The notes beneath the pieces were generated by a model, which saw nothing but the letters and a program-made list of their open reading frames with translations, made no database searches and was not told the DNA's origin. From CAMPKL01 sp963817465 (GTDB taxonomy: Bacteria; Acidobacteriota; Terriglobia; Bryobacterales; UBA6623), in the NCBI GenBank assembly GCA_963817465.1, contig CAWFOP010000006.1, positions 124,001 through 188,000 of the forward strand: a stretch of DNA of 64,000 nucleotides. The letters run 5' to 3'. This document shows, piece by piece, positions 1 through 7,873 of the stretch. Position numbers and translations under genes: made by a program. Numbering within the stretch: the first letter of the stretch is position 1; every line of letters starts with the position of its first letter.

Positions 1-1
1 C

Positions 2-973
2 GATCCCGGTCTGCTCGAGATCGTGGACCTCGCCGAGCGTGTGGCGGACACGGCGGCGACCGTGCTGATCACCGGCGAAAGCGGCACCGGAAAAGAACTG
101 ATCGCGCAGTTGATCCAGCGCAACAGCGGGCGCTCGGCGCGGCCGTTCGTGGCGGTGAACTGCGGCGCCATCGCCGAGGCGCTGCAAGAGTCCGAGTTCT
201 TCGGGCATGTCAGAGGCGCATTCACGGGAGCGGTCGAACGCAAGATCGGCAAGCTCGAGCGCGCCGAGGGCGGCACGATCTTCCTCGACGAGATCAGCCA
301 AATGACTCCGTCGCTGCAGGCGGCGTTGTTGCGCACGCTGCAGACGGGCGAATACTCGCCGCTCGGATCGTCGGAGACGCGCTATTGCGACGTGCGGGTG
401 ATCGCCGCCGCAAACCAGGATTTGGCGCAACTCGTGCGCGAAGGCCGCTTCCGGCAGGACCTCTACTACCGGCTCAATATCATCCGCCTCGAGCTGCCTC
501 CGCTGCGGCGACGGCGCTGTGACATCCCGACGCTAGCGGCCCATTTCGCTGAAACTCTCGGCCTCGCATACGGGAATCCGCGGCTGCGCGTGGGCCCGGA
601 AGCGATGGCGCGACTGACGGCTTACGACTATCCCGGCAACATTCGCGAGCTGGAAAACTTCATTCGCCGGGCGGCCATCCTTTGTTCGGGCGAAGAGATT
701 CGTCCCTCCGATCTGCCGCCCGAAGTGTTCGAGCAAGCCGCGCCCGCCGATGACGCGGAAGTGAGCGAACGCGCCGACGATTTTCAGTCCGCCAAGGCTC
801 GCGTCATCGAGCGCTTCGAACGCGAATACATTACCAACGCCTTGTCGCAGTGCGGCGGCATCATCAGCCGCGCCGCCGAGCACTCCGGCCTCAGCGAGCG
901 CAACTTCCACGAGAAGGTGAAGCGCTACGACATCGACGCCAAGAGCTATCGCGGACCGCGGCGCGCGTCCTAG
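2..973 (+). CDS. Sigma-54-dependent transcriptional activator, 5'-truncated by window edge
   Basis: This is the AAA+ ATPase and DNA-binding part of an NtrC-family activator that remodels sigma-54 RNA polymerase. In order one sees the Walker A motif GESGTGKE, the sigma-54 contact loop GAFTGA, Walker B FLDEI, the conserved NIRELENFIRRA stretch near the end of the AAA+ domain, and a C-terminal Fis-type helix-turn-helix (about the last 45 residues, with AAEHSGLSERNFHEK). The frame is open to the first base, so the N-terminal sensing domain (often a response-regulator receiver) lies outside the window. A GTG at 23 is the first start codon but falls inside the conserved domain and is not the true start. 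The gene converges on the epimerase gene at 986, leaving 12 bp. Its target genes cannot be seen here. Confidence 0.93.
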   Translation, partial: DPGLLEIVDLAERVADTAATVLITGESGTGKELIAQLIQRNSGRSARPFVAVNCGAIAEALQESEFFGHVRGAFTGAVERKIGKLERAEGGTIFLDEISQMTPSLQAALLRTLQTGEYSPLGSSETRYCDVRVIAAANQDLAQLVREGRFRQDLYYRLNIIRLELPPLRRRRCDIPTLAAHFAETLGLAYGNPRLRVGPEAMARLTAYDYPGNIRELENFIRRAAILCSGEEIRPSDLPPEVFEQAAPADDAEVSERADDFQSAKARVIERFEREYITNALSQCGGIISRAAEHSGLSERNFHEKVKRYDIDAKSYRGPRRAS

Positions 974-985
974 CGCGGCCGCTCG

Positions 986-1966
986 CTAGACCAAGTCAGC
1001 GGTATCCAAGCGGCCGACTTCTTGCAGGCGCCGAAAATCCGCGGCCGTCATCTCGATTCCCTGGCGCAAAGGCGTGCGCGGCAGGGAAGGCAGGAACGCC
1101 CGCAGGGGAGCGTCGTCCAGGTCGCAGGCGACCGGAATGGGGCCGCCTGCTGTCGTGATCAAGCCCCTCGCTGCCGGGATGACGGTCTCGATTTCCTCGA
1201 CGTATCCGGTCATCTCGACGACCTCGCCGCGCAAGTTGAACGTGTGGGCGCCCGGCTTGTCGCTCAGCGCGCTGAGCACGAACGCGGCGGCGACGTCGCG
1301 GGCGTATTGCAGTGCGTTGCGGCCGCCGTAGCGAATCGTGAACGAGCGTCCGAGAACAGCGGCCTTGATCGCCTTCGTGGCATCCGACGTCAGGCCTTGG
1401 TCGCGGCCGAGCCCGAAGACGGTCCACGGGCGCAGGCCGACGCTCGAGATGCCGTGATCCAAATGGTAAACGTGGGCCGCCCCTTCGTTGGCTTGTTTGA
1501 AAACGCCGTAGTGCGTCGAAGGCTTCAGCGGCGCGTCGTTCGCCACGGTCTTGCCGCCGTAGAACTCCTCCGGGCCGATGACGGCCGCCGAGCTGGCGTA
1601 CACGACTTTAGAGATCCCGCCCGTACGCCGCGCCGCCTCGAAGACGGCCAGGGTTCCCAACACGTTGACGCGCGCGCCCTCCAGCGGATCGGGCCGGCAG
1701 AAGGGCATCTGCAGCGCGGCCAGGTGGATGACTGAGGTGACGCCGTGGCGCTCGACCAGTGACGTGAGCAGCTTGGCGTCGGCGATGTCGCCCGTCTCGA
1801 GCGGGATATCGTCGGGCCGTCCGGGTACGAGCGCATCGAGCCGGCGCAGGTCGGCGTCGCGATCGAACAGAACGAACGGGACGTGGCGGTTGATCAGTTC
1901 CCGCGCCACCCAGGCCCCGAGAAACCCGGCGGCGCCGGTCAGCAAGATCTTATCGTTCGACCGCAT
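986..1966 (-). CDS. NAD(P)-dependent epimerase/dehydratase (extended SDR)
   Basis: This is an extended short-chain dehydrogenase/reductase of 326 residues, the usual length for nucleotide-sugar epimerases. The N-terminal Rossmann motif is TGAAGFLGAW, an acidic residue follows beta-2 (LFDRD, favouring NAD), the active-site serine lies in VYASSAAV and the catalytic YxxxK is YGVFK. The substrate cannot be told from sequence. It is the last gene of the Mce/Mla operon: its ATG overlaps the end of the MCE gene by 17 bp, so the two are probably translationally coupled. A role in making or modifying an envelope sugar or lipid would fit that company, but this is inference. Confidence 0.9.
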   Translation of the reverse strand: MRSNDKILLTGAAGFLGAWVARELINRHVPFVLFDRDADLRRLDALVPGRPDDIPLETGDIADAKLLTSLVERHGVTSVIHLAALQMPFCRPDPLEGARVNVLGTLAVFEAARRTGGISKVVYASSAAVIGPEEFYGGKTVANDAPLKPSTHYGVFKQANEGAAHVYHLDHGISSVGLRPWTVFGLGRDQGLTSDATKAIKAAVLGRSFTIRYGGRNALQYARDVAAAFVLSALSDKPGAHTFNLRGEVVEMTGYVEEIETVIPAARGLITTAGGPIPVACDLDDAPLRAFLPSLPRTPLRQGIEMTAADFRRLQEVGRLDTADLV

Positions 1967-3470
1967 CCCCCGAGGATACCGCCGAGACGGTATTGGGCTC
2001 GTCCCCCGGTAGCGGCGGCGATCTCTGCTTCAGTTTCTTGCGCGTATCCTTGTCGACGTCGGTCGAAAAACGGACCAGGGCGACGCCCCGCCACGCGCCT
2101 TGGTTGTCGCGGCTCTCGACGCGCCCCATCGGCATCGTGCCGACGTAGGTGGAGCGCAGCGTGAACTCGCCGATCAGGTAGTCGCGCACCAACGAGGCGC
2201 GTTCGTGCGAGAGCCGATACTGCTCGGCGGCGTCGCCTTGAGCAGCGTAGCCTTCGACCAAGATGGGGTTGTCGCGGATTGTGGGAAGAAAGGGCGCCAC
2301 GGCTTTGTTGATGAGCTGTTTGCCCGCGTCGCTCAGACGCTCTTTACCCTTGTCGTCGGTTTCGAACAGGTTTTGCGCGGCCAGCCAAGCCCGCCCCGTT
2401 TCCCAACCGGGTGACGCCTTGCCCGCTTTGTAGTCTTCGACGGAGACTTCGTCCAGATCGTAATACCCTCGCTTCTTGAAGAATCCGCGCAAGAAGAAGT
2501 TGTGCTTGAGGGCTTCTGCGTTTTCCGAGAAGTCTTGCATCGTCTCGCGCGCCAGGCTCAAGGTTTCGCGAGCCTCAGCCAACATGCCCGGTTCTCCGTC
2601 GCTGGGTTGAAAGTCGGAGACGGCCTTCTTGAGCTTGTCGCTTGACTCGCGCACGTTGGCGATGGTCTTGTCGACATTGCCCACGATGTCGCTCTTGCGC
2701 ACGCCGGCGACGAGCTCTTGAGCCTCCTTGCTGGTCGCCTCGATGTGCTCGGCGCTTTTACGGATGGACGCCACGCTGCTCTTGGCGTCCTCGGCGAGCG
2801 CTTGATCCTTGACGATCTTGCCGACCAGCCCCTGGCCCGCCTGCACGCCGGCGACGATGCTGTTCACGTTGTCGGAAATCGCACGAGCGTTCGTTGCGAA
2901 CACTTGGACCTGCGGGCGCACCTGTTTCACCATCGTCTCGGTTTCGGCGGCGATGCTCGAGACGCGTTGCACGACGTCCTCCGCGCCTTTCCCGACGGTG
3001 TCGACCATCTCTTGCGCCTGCTCGACCGTTTCCTTCGCCTTGTCGATCAGGTCGCTGAACTGCACCGGCTCCTCGCTTTGGACAGCGTCCCCGTCGGCGG
3101 CGACCGGCGAGGCGGTGGTGCCGGCGTCGACCTGCAGGTATTGGTTGCCGACGATGCCGTCGGTCTGGATTGTCGCGACCGAATCGAGGCGGACGATCGG
3201 CTGCAGCTTGTCGATGACCGTGAAGTGGACCTTGAACTTTTGGTCCGGACTCGGCGGCGCCTCAATCAGCTTGACTTCGCCGGCGTCCATGCCGGCGACG
3301 CGCACCGTGGAACCGGGCCGGAGTCCCGCTAGATCGGCGTATTCGGCGACCAGCTCGATCGTGCTCGAAAAGAGCTGGCGGCGATCGCCGATCAGAAAAA
3401 GGCCGGCGCCGAACAGGACAAAGCCAAGCAACAAAAACACGCCTACTGCGATGCGATTGTCGTTTTTCAT
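1950..3470 (-). CDS. MCE-domain (MlaD-like) lipid-transport protein with C-terminal OmpA-like domain
   Basis: The protein has 506 residues. It begins with one membrane anchor (about residues 8-28), then an MCE domain of the MlaD type (about 35-115, with LRPGSTVRVAGMDAGEV and a later NQYLQVD). A long helical region follows (about 135-320), typical of MCE proteins that form periplasmic tunnels. The last ~110 residues resemble an OmpA/peptidoglycan-binding domain (PILVEGYAAQGDAAEQY followed by a SHERASLVRDYL helix). Its place directly below the ATPase and permease genes marks it as the substrate-binding part of an Mla-like phospholipid or hydrophobic-compound importer. The OmpA-like tail is an addition to the standard MlaD plan. 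Start ATG lies 2 bp after the mlaF stop. Confidence 0.88.
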   Translation of the reverse strand: MKNDNRIAVGVFLLLGFVLFGAGLFLIGDRRQLFSSTIELVAEYADLAGLRPGSTVRVAGMDAGEVKLIEAPPSPDQKFKVHFTVIDKLQPIVRLDSVATIQTDGIVGNQYLQVDAGTTASPVAADGDAVQSEEPVQFSDLIDKAKETVEQAQEMVDTVGKGAEDVVQRVSSIAAETETMVKQVRPQVQVFATNARAISDNVNSIVAGVQAGQGLVGKIVKDQALAEDAKSSVASIRKSAEHIEATSKEAQELVAGVRKSDIVGNVDKTIANVRESSDKLKKAVSDFQPSDGEPGMLAEARETLSLARETMQDFSENAEALKHNFFLRGFFKKRGYYDLDEVSVEDYKAGKASPGWETGRAWLAAQNLFETDDKGKERLSDAGKQLINKAVAPFLPTIRDNPILVEGYAAQGDAAEQYRLSHERASLVRDYLIGEFTLRSTYVGTMPMGRVESRDNQGAWRGVALVRFSTDVDKDTRKKLKQRSPPLPGDEPNTVSAVSSGDAVER

Positions 3471-3472
3471 GA

Positions 3473-4225
3473 CTACCCTCCCGCTCCCGATGACATGAAC
3501 TTGCGCACCGTCTCGTTTTCGCTCCCGTCGAGAGCGTCGGCGGCGCCCTGCGCGAGCACGCGCCCCTCGTCGAGAAAGATCAACTCGTCGGCGATGCGCC
3601 GCGCGCTGGGAATGTTGTGCGTCACGACCACGACCGTGACCTTTTCGCCTTCTCCCAGAGAGACGAGCAAGTTGTCGATCTCCTCCGACGTGATCGGGTC
3701 CAGGCCCGCGCTCGGTTCGTCGACGAACAGGATCTCGGGATCCATAGCGAGCGCTCGCGCCAGGCCGGCGCGCTTTTTCATGCCGCCCGAGAGATCGGAC
3801 GGCATCTTGTCGTATTCGCCGTCCAGCCCCACTTCGCCGAGCAGCGTCGCGACCTTTTCGCGGATCTCCGCATCAGGCAGCTCGGTGTGCCGCCGCAAGG
3901 GGAACGCGACGTTCTCGCCGACCGAGATCGAATCGAACAAAGCGGAGTTCTGGAATAGAAAGCCGATGCGGCAACGCACTTCGGCGAGTTGTTCGGGATC
4001 GAGCGCGGCGACGTCCTCGCCGAATACTTCCACGCGGCCGGCGTCCGGCTTGATCAGCCCGATCGCCAGCTTGAGCGTCACGCTCTTGCCGGTGCCGCTG
4101 CGCCCGAGCAGGGCGACGGATTGGCCGCGCGGAACCTCGAATGACAGCTCGTCGAGCACTTTGCGCTCGCCGAACGATTTTGTGACGCCGCTGAAGCGCA
4201 ACGCCGGGGCCTCGGAGTCCTTCAT
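3473..4225 (-). CDS. mlaF: ABC transporter ATPase, MlaF-like
   Basis: This is the cytoplasmic ATPase of an Mla/Mce lipid transporter, 250 residues long, the normal size. It has Walker A GRSGTGKS, a Q-loop in FLFQNSALFDS, the signature LSGGMKKRAGLARA and Walker B ILFVDEPSAGLD with the catalytic E. The MKKR variant right after the signature SGG is characteristic of the MlaF group rather than of general importers. The gene overlaps the upstream permease gene by four bases (ATGA) and ends 2 bp before the MCE gene, so permease, ATPase and MCE protein form one operon. Confidence 0.93.
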   Translation of the reverse strand: MKDSEAPALRFSGVTKSFGERKVLDELSFEVPRGQSVALLGRSGTGKSVTLKLAIGLIKPDAGRVEVFGEDVAALDPEQLAEVRCRIGFLFQNSALFDSISVGENVAFPLRRHTELPDAEIREKVATLLGEVGLDGEYDKMPSDLSGGMKKRAGLARALAMDPEILFVDEPSAGLDPITSEEIDNLLVSLGEGEKVTVVVVTHNIPSARRIADELIFLDEGRVLAQGAADALDGSENETVRKFMSSGAGG

Positions 4226-5007
4226 CCGCCGGCTCCCGGGAAGAAAAAGAAGATCGTCTTGACGAGCAAGACGTTCACGACGATCAGGGTGATTGATGAG
4301 TAGACGACGCTGGCGGTCGACGCGCGCCCCACGCCTTCAGCGCCTCCGCGGGCGTGATAGCCGAGAAAGGAAGAGATCGTCGCGATGAGGAAACCGAAGA
4401 TGATCGTCTTCAGAGTCGCGGGAACGAAGTCGGTGAATTGCGCGCTCGAGAATCCCCGCTCGAAGTAGATCTGCATGGAGATGCCGCTGAGGAACGTCTC
4501 CGACACGAAGCCGCCCGAGATCGCGGCGAAGTTGAACATGGTCGTGAGGATCGGCATCGCGAGCATCAAAGCGATGATTCGAGTCGACACCAGATAACGG
4601 ATCGAATCGACGGCGAGCGACTCGAGAGCGTCGATCTGCTCGGTGACGCGCATGCCGCCGAGCTCGGCGCCGATGCCGGCCCCGACACGCCCCGAAACCA
4701 ATAACGCCGTGACCAAGGGGCCGGTTTCCTTGATCATCGCGAGAGTCAAGGCGTTGGGAATGAGCGCCTCGGCCCCGAAGCGCTCCAGAGACGAGCGCGT
4801 GTGCATCGACATCACCGCGCCGACGGCGAGACCCGACAACAGGATCAGCGGAGTGGATTGCAGCCCAAGCGAATACAGTTGACGGATCGTCTCCTTGACT
4901 TCCCAGGGCCTGCGAAACGCCGCGCGCAACGCGCCGACACCGAACGAGAAGATTCCCCCGACGACGCCGACTCCCTCCCAGACGGCTTCGCCCAGCCTTT
5001 GATTCAT
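4222..5007 (-). CDS. mlaE: ABC transporter permease, MlaE family
   Basis: This is the membrane permease of the Mla/Mce system. The conserved MlaE core is present: a hydrophobic helix around PLILLSGLAVGAVMS, the ETGPLVTALLVSGRVGAGIGAELG loop in the middle (quoted in two overlapping pieces in the family) and further helices to the end (SSFLGYHARGGAEGVGRA precedes the last one). I place the start at the ATG at 5005-5007, giving 261 residues, close to the family length. The frame stays open to an ATG at 5145, but the extra 46 residues are rich in R and S, contain no hydrophobic stretch, and overlap the divergent PRC-barrel promoter region. First gene of the operon; overlaps mlaF by ATGA. Confidence 0.9.
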   Translation of the reverse strand: MNQRLGEAVWEGVGVVGGIFSFGVGALRAAFRRPWEVKETIRQLYSLGLQSTPLILLSGLAVGAVMSMHTRSSLERFGAEALIPNALTLAMIKETGPLVTALLVSGRVGAGIGAELGGMRVTEQIDALESLAVDSIRYLVSTRIIALMLAMPILTTMFNFAAISGGFVSETFLSGISMQIYFERGFSSAQFTDFVPATLKTIIFGFLIATISSFLGYHARGGAEGVGRASTASVVYSSITLIVVNVLLVKTIFFFFPGAGG

Positions 5008-5198
5008 TTCCGCGGCAATCCTGTACAAAGGATACCGGTTCGGGCGGGAAGTGTTACAGCCGCTCCTCAACGCTCGACCCGGATCCGCTCTACTCGAACG
5101 CTTGCGAGTTCGACATGAAACACCTTCATCCGGCGCCGACTCCATCAGATGTTCAAGGCGCGACCGAGCTCATCGGGAGGCCACGGAGGATAACCACA

Positions 5199-5552
5199 AT
5201 GACACCATCGGTGCTTTCCGCATCCACCATCACCGGCGACGGCGTCGTCAATCGGTCCAATGAGGATCTTGGAAAAATAGAGGAACTGGTAGTCGACATC
5301 GGCTCGGGCCGAGTCGCTTACGCCGTCCTGTCTTTCGGTGGATTCCTAGGGATGGGAGACAAGCTGTTCGCACTCCCTTGGAGTTCCTTGCAGCTAGATT
5401 CGGCCAATCATCGCTTCATCCTGGACGCCACGAAGGAAACCCTGGAAAATGCGCCGGGTTTCGACAAGGACCATTGGCCGGATATGGCCGATCGGACGTG
5501 GGGCGAGAGCATCCATTCGCATTACAACCAAAAGCCGTACTGGAACAACTGA
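5199..5552 (+). CDS. PRC-barrel domain protein
   Basis: This is a small soluble protein of 117 residues with one PRC-barrel domain. The hallmark is the LGKIEELVVDIGSGRVAYAV segment (about residues 25-44) followed by GDKLFALPW. PRC-barrel proteins of this kind occur widely in stress-related and photosynthetic contexts; the exact role here is unknown. The start chosen is the ATG at 5199, preceded at 8 bp by GGAGGA. The frame is open to an ATG at 5115 with no ribosome-binding site, and the extra 28 residues do not look like part of the domain. It is divergent from the Mla operon and followed by a DUF3309 gene. Confidence 0.85.
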   Translation: MTPSVLSASTITGDGVVNRSNEDLGKIEELVVDIGSGRVAYAVLSFGGFLGMGDKLFALPWSSLQLDSANHRFILDATKETLENAPGFDKDHWPDMADRTWGESIHSHYNQKPYWNN

Positions 5553-5634
5553 GCTGGGTCGCAGACAAGCGGCGGGCGCACCCGCAACGGCGGGCCGCCC
5601 GCGTTGAGACCAATTCAGCGGCGGAGAGGGAAAT

Positions 5635-5790
5635 ATGTACACCATTTTGCTCATCGTTCTCGTTTTACTTCTAATCGGGGCGTCTGCCCGGCATGGCCCT
5701 ACAGCGCAAGCTGGGGTTACGGGCCAAGCGGAATCCTTGGGAGTTATCCTCGTCGGTTTGTTGGTCATGGTGCTGATGGGTCGTGTTTAG
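5635..5790 (+). pseudogene. DUF3309-type small membrane protein with two compensating frameshifts
   Basis: DUF3309 proteins are about 50 residues: a hydrophobic start, a central WPYSxSWGYGPSG motif and a hydrophobic end. All three parts are here but not in one frame. The ATG at 5635 (after GAGAGGG) starts MYTILLIVLVLLLIGAS; the frame one base back then reads AWPYSASWGYGPSGILG (about 5686-5741); the first frame returns with GVILVGLLVMVLMGRV to the stop at 5790. One missing base near 5683 and one extra base near 5742 would explain this. Read in frame 1 alone it still gives a 51-residue protein with two hydrophobic segments but without the family's centre. It is either a mutated gene or a place with two base-calling errors. 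Confidence 0.75.
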
Positions 5791-5984
5791 ATCGCAAAGA
5801 GATCGCCGACTGAAGTGGGGCGGTGCACGAACGACCATGACTGTCTTTTAAATTTGACTCACGGATCCGGTCGGTTCCGCGAGACCACCTCTTCGACAAT
5901 CGATCGGAACAAACGCTGGGATGCGGGCGCCTCCCAGCGTTTGCCTTTGGCGACTGATTCCGGCGCGTGCGACAATCAGCCGTC

Positions 5985-7373
5985 ATGCGCTGGGTCGTGT
6001 TCTCGATTTTTTCGGTTGTCTTACTGTGGGCGGCGTCCGAGCATCCCCAGGCGATCTTTCATTCCAAACCGAAGCCGTTGCCGGAGGGCGCCGAGACGCA
6101 GGATTGGGAAGTCTTTCTCGGTCCGCACCGCAACATGGCGTCCGATGAGACCAAGCTGCTGCGCGACTTCTCGGCGGGTCCGCCGAAGCTCATCTGGGAA
6201 ATGGAGAAGGGAACCGGATACGCCGCGCCGGCGGTCAGCGGCGAGCGGCTCGTCTACTTGCACCGCATCGGCTCGGAAGAGGTTGTCGACGGCTTGAACG
6301 CCGAGACGGGAAAGCGTTTGTGGTCCATCAGTTACGCGACCGACTTCAGCGACCGCTACGGCTATAACAACGGTCCGCGGGCGAGTCCGGTCATCGACGG
6401 CGACCGCGTTTACACCTACGGCGCGCAAGGCGTGCTGCATTGTCTCGCGCTCGAAACCGGCAAGGTGATCTGGAAGCGCAATCTTTCAAAGGACTACAAG
6501 GTTCCGCAGGATTTCTTCGGGACCGCCACGACGCCGCTCGTCGAGAAAGATCTGCTGATCATCAACGTCGGCGCGCCCGGCGGGCCCACGGTCGTCGGGC
6601 TCGACAAGATGACCGGCAAGCAGGTGTGGGGCGCCGGCGCCGAATGGGGACCCAGCTACGCCTCGCCGGTCCCCGCGACCGTTCACGGCAAACGCCGCGT
6701 GTTCGTCTTCGCCGGCGGTGAAAGCCGCCCCCCGACGGGCGGCCTCCTGTCGATCGATCCGACTAACGGCAAGGTCGATTTCACGTTCCCTTGGCGCAGC
6801 AAGAGCTACGAGTCGGTGAACGCCTCGACTCCCCTCGTTCTTGGGGACCGCGTTCTGATTGCGGCGACCTACAAGACCGGCGCGGCGATGCTGCGGATCA
6901 AGCCCGACTTCTCTTACGAGAAGCTATGGACGTCGGATGACCTCGACTTGCACTGGACTTCCGCGATTTTTCACGAAGGTCATCTGTACGCTTTCGCAGG
7001 CCGCAACGAGCCCGACGCGGGCCTGGTGTGTATCAACGCCGAAACCGGCGAGACGGTCTGGCGCAAGGTTCTCGAGTGGCAAGAGACCGTCGAGTGGAAC
7101 GGCCAGTCGCGCGAGATCTACGAGAGCCCCTTCCGCGGTTGGATCATGCCTGTGGACGGGCGCTTTTTAGCGACCGGCGAGCACGGTCATCTGATGTGGC
7201 TCGACCTGTCGCCCGACGGGGTCGAGATCACCTCGCGCACAAAGCTCTTCCTGGCTCGCGAAACTTGGACGCCGCCGGTGCTGAGTCGCGGCCTGCTCTA
7301 CGTCTCGCAAAACACGCGGACCTTGCAAGGCGAAGAGGCGCGCTTGCTCTGCTACGACCTGCGCGGCGAGTGA
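5985..7373 (+). CDS. Secreted PQQ-binding-like beta-propeller repeat protein
   Basis: The protein has about 462 residues with an N-terminal signal peptide (MRWVVFSIFSVVLLWAASEH). It is built from repeats of the PQQ/WD-like beta-propeller, with blades marked by phrases such as LNAETGKRLWS, LALETGKVIWKRN, LDKMTGKQVWG and INAETGETVWRKV. No cytochrome or dehydrogenase partner domain is visible, so enzymatic quinoprotein activity is not supported; many Acidobacteriota and Planctomycetes have such propellers as outer-envelope scaffold proteins. Start: the ATG at 5985 places the signal sequence directly at the N-terminus; an in-frame GTG lies at 5967. Neither has a clear ribosome-binding site. It converges on the GerW-like gene with 5 bp between. 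Confidence 0.88.
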   Translation: MRWVVFSIFSVVLLWAASEHPQAIFHSKPKPLPEGAETQDWEVFLGPHRNMASDETKLLRDFSAGPPKLIWEMEKGTGYAAPAVSGERLVYLHRIGSEEVVDGLNAETGKRLWSISYATDFSDRYGYNNGPRASPVIDGDRVYTYGAQGVLHCLALETGKVIWKRNLSKDYKVPQDFFGTATTPLVEKDLLIINVGAPGGPTVVGLDKMTGKQVWGAGAEWGPSYASPVPATVHGKRRVFVFAGGESRPPTGGLLSIDPTNGKVDFTFPWRSKSYESVNASTPLVLGDRVLIAATYKTGAAMLRIKPDFSYEKLWTSDDLDLHWTSAIFHEGHLYAFAGRNEPDAGLVCINAETGETVWRKVLEWQETVEWNGQSREIYESPFRGWIMPVDGRFLATGEHGHLMWLDLSPDGVEITSRTKLFLARETWTPPVLSRGLLYVSQNTRTLQGEEARLLCYDLRGE

Positions 7374-7378
7374 AGAGC

Positions 7379-7723
7379 TTAGCGGGTCAGCCGACCTGCG
7401 ATCAGCCCAAGTCCGACGCCGATCAGCAGCGCCGCCGTCAGCTTTCGCGTCCCAGGAAATTCGACGAAGCGCACGCCCTCGGACGTGATTTCCAGTGCGC
7501 CCGCCGGCGACGCGCTCATGCCTCCGCCGCCCCCGCCGCCTTCGTCCGGGCTGTCGAGCTCGTCGCGCCGGGAGCCCCCGCCCCCGCCGAAGCCGTACCC
7601 GACGCTGGCGACAGGAATGATCGTGCGATCGCCCACCGTCACAGGCGAGCCGTAGACGCGGCCGACATGCGCGTCGGCCGACACGCGCTGCTGAACAGTC
7701 TCGAGGATGTCTTTGACGCTCAT
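7379..7723 (-). CDS. GerW/YtfJ family protein
   Basis: This 114-residue protein matches the YtfJ/GerW family, named for a Bacillus spore-germination protein but common in non-sporulating bacteria. It starts MSVKDILETVQQRV, has the conserved YGSPVTVGDRTIIPVASVGYGFG core, then a Gly-rich linker (two runs, about residues 45-72), the short SPAGALEITSEGVRFVEF segment, and a C-terminal hydrophobic anchor (ALLIGVGLGLIAG). The start is the ATG at 7721-7723. A longer open frame upstream runs antisense through the sulfite reductase gene and is an artefact. Function outside spores is not established. It is divergent from the reductase gene. Confidence 0.85.
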   Translation of the reverse strand: MSVKDILETVQQRVSADAHVGRVYGSPVTVGDRTIIPVASVGYGFGGGGGSRRDELDSPDEGGGGGGGMSASPAGALEITSEGVRFVEFPGTRKLTAALLIGVGLGLIAGRLTR

Positions 7724-7807
7724 GGCGCCGTCATCATCGCACGGCCAGGATTTCCGAGAGCGCCACGCCAAACCGTTCGCGTCGCCTGGCCCCTGCGTTT
7801 TCTCAAT

Positions 7808-7816
7808 TGCTATAAT
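7808..7816 (+). promoter_or_regulatory. Extended -10 promoter of the sulfite/nitrite reductase operon
   Basis: A consensus TATAAT (7811-7816) is preceded by TG one base upstream (7808-7809), making an extended -10 element. No good -35 hexamer is seen at the usual distance, which an extended -10 can tolerate. It lies 58 bp before the reductase ATG at 7874, leaving a leader of about 50 nt. Confidence 0.6.
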
Positions 7817-7829
7817 GTCGATCAAGATA

Positions 7830-7852
7830 GTAGGGATTGCAGAAAGCCCTAC
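7830..7852 (+). promoter_or_regulatory. Inverted repeat in the reductase leader (possible operator or hairpin)
   Basis: GTAGGG (7830-7835) and CCCTAC (7847-7852) are perfect inverted repeats separated by 11 bases, just downstream of the extended -10 box and before the ribosome-binding site GGAGAGG (7855-7861). This may be an operator for a sulfur- or iron-responsive repressor or an RNA hairpin; the sequence alone does not decide. Confidence 0.4.
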
Positions 7853-7873
7853 CCGGAGAGGTAGCGTATAGCC

